Shown here: positions 6,340 to 6,445 of the stretch, piece by piece
Layout: each line of letters opens with the position of its first letter
How positions within the stretch are numbered: the first letter of the stretch is position 1
From: Actinomycetota bacterium
GTDB taxonomy: Bacteria > Actinomycetota > Actinomycetes > Actinomycetales > Microbacteriaceae
Assembly: GCA_009704705.1 (NCBI GenBank)
Contig: WLDR01000078.1
Span: 1-6,445, forward strand
Length of the DNA stretch: 6,445 bases
Direction: 5' to 3'
Translations under genes and position numbers: made by a program
Notes under the pieces: generated by a model
The model's input: only the letters and a program-made list of their open reading frames with translations
What the model was told of the DNA's origin: nothing
Databases searched by the model: none

Positions 6340-6354
6340 GTGTTTATTGACACT
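6339..6354 (-). promoter_or_regulatory. Operator-like palindrome, promoter-distal copy
   Basis: On the plus strand this reads AGTGT-TTATTG-ACACT, a palindrome with 5-bp arms and a 6-bp centre. Its reverse complement matches the second copy at 14 of 16 positions. It lies in the predicted 5' untranslated region, about 20-35 nt after the expected transcription start, where a bound repressor would block elongation or cooperate with the upstream copy. Confidence 0.6.
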
Positions 6355-6362
6355 GACCGTTT

Positions 6363-6378
6363 AGTGTGAATGAACACT
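6363..6378 (-). promoter_or_regulatory. Operator-like palindrome, promoter-proximal copy
   Basis: On the plus strand this reads AGTGT-GAATGA-ACACT; one more flanking T/A pair extends it to 18 bp (6362-6379). It abuts or overlaps the predicted -10 element and covers the expected transcription start, the classical position for a repressor. The centre-to-centre distance to the other copy is 24 bp, a little over two helical turns. The four half-sites are spaced N6, N8, N6. The size and symmetry would suit a dimeric helix-turn-helix repressor such as TetR, GntR or IclR type; I cannot say which. Confidence 0.62.
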
Positions 6379-6407
6379 ATCTAATTCCACGGCATGCCCG
6401 GTGTCAA
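6378..6407 (-). promoter_or_regulatory. Candidate promoter of the operon
   Basis: On the minus strand a perfect -35 hexamer TTGACA occupies 6402-6407. With a 17-nt spacer the -10 is TTAGAT (6379-6384); with 18 nt it is TAGATA (6378-6383). Each matches the consensus at three positions, so the -10 is weak. Transcription would start near 6372, giving a leader of about 60 nt that contains both palindromes. It is the only convincing promoter candidate I found for the gene array. Confidence 0.5.
6380..6385 (+). promoter_or_regulatory. Possible -10 element of a divergent promoter
   Basis: TCTAAT on the plus strand matches TATAAT at 5 of 6 positions and lies on top of the minus-strand -10 region. 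No good -35 is found 16-18 nt upstream. If real, transcription would start near 6392, just before a plus-strand ATG (6394) and GTG (6401), which would give a leaderless or nearly leaderless message. Confidence 0.2.
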
Positions 6408-6445
6408 GCGCAGTTTCGACGAGTTCTCAAAAAGCCACGTCTGAC
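6401..6445 (+). CDS. Possible 5' end of a divergent gene (very partial)
   Basis: A GTG at 6401 opens a plus-strand frame that remains open for 15 codons to the window edge (MSSAVSTSSQKATSD), a Ser/Thr/Ala-rich sequence of the kind often seen at actinobacterial N-termini. No Shine-Dalgarno precedes it, so it would need leaderless initiation from the weak divergent promoter. A divergent regulator would fit the operator pair between the two genes. Only 45 nt are visible, so this is weak. An ATG at 6394 in another frame gives a 16-residue ORF ending at 6444 and is a less likely alternative. Confidence 0.18.
   Translation, partial: MSSAVSTSSQKATSD

Larger units (their letters stand above)
1..6372 (-). 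other. Predicted single transcription unit (uptake and degradation operon)
   Basis: All genes share the minus strand with gaps of -4, 78, 77, 7 and 11 nt. There is one upstream promoter candidate, no intrinsic terminator, and no convincing internal promoter in the two longer gaps. The two enzyme-like genes come first, then the amidohydrolase, then receptor, ATPase and permease. The unit continues past the left edge. Confidence 0.65.

Noticed and set aside
6347..6352. TTGACA on the plus strand as a -35 for a rightward promoter.
   Set aside because: The best rightward -10 (TCTAAT at 6380) is 27 nt away, far beyond the usual 16-18. Nothing suitable lies at the right distance, and the hexamer is part of the palindrome.
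1..6445. Search for CRISPR arrays, insertion sequences, tRNA or rRNA genes and phage features.
   Set aside because: No regularly spaced repeats, transposase motifs, terminal inverted repeats or structural RNA signatures were seen. The window is almost entirely filled by the six minus-strand genes.

Overview
The window looks like part of an actinobacterial chromosome, most likely from Microbacteriaceae or a close relative. The DNA is moderately GC-rich by eye, Shine-Dalgarno sites are strong, and the lipoprotein signal (MNKK... followed by LAGC-SSDSS) is typical of that group. The taxonomic call is an inference from style, not from a marker gene.

All five complete or nearly complete protein genes, plus the 5' part of a sixth, lie on the minus strand and form one compact array. 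Read in the direction of transcription, from high to low coordinates, they are: a bicupin protein (6312-5416); an SDR-fold protein overlapping it by 4 nt (5419-4715); a metal-dependent amidohydrolase of the cytosine deaminase / ATZ-TRZ type (4636-3215); a lipoprotein substrate-binding protein (3137-2133); a double-domain RbsA/XylG-type ABC ATPase (2125-581); and an RbsC/XylH-type permease that runs off the left edge (569-1). The gaps are -4, 78, 77, 7 and 11 nt. I see no convincing internal promoter or terminator, so one transcript from about 6372 is the simplest reading.

Upstream of the bicupin (6313-6445) there is a plausible promoter (TTGACA at 6402-6407). It is overlapped and followed by two copies of a 16-bp palindrome, AGTGT-N6-ACACT, centred 24 bp apart, a good candidate for a two-site repressor operator. 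A perfect DnaA-box sequence abuts it. A divergent gene may start near the right edge, but only about 15 codons would be visible.

Functionally the cluster looks like an uptake-and-degradation module: an importer of the ribose/xylose (CUT2) architecture feeding a small molecule to a cytoplasmic hydrolase, with a cupin and an SDR-like protein acting on it or its products. Several details argue against an ordinary sugar pathway. The binding protein lacks the two arginines that anchor sugars in RbsB. The enzyme next to it is an amidohydrolase, not a kinase or isomerase. The SDR-like protein has lost the Ser, Tyr and Lys of the classical active site, while the amidohydrolase lacks the Glu used by typical deaminases of its superfamily. 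The substrate is unknown. A cyclic amide, N-heterocycle or similar non-sugar compound is my best inference.
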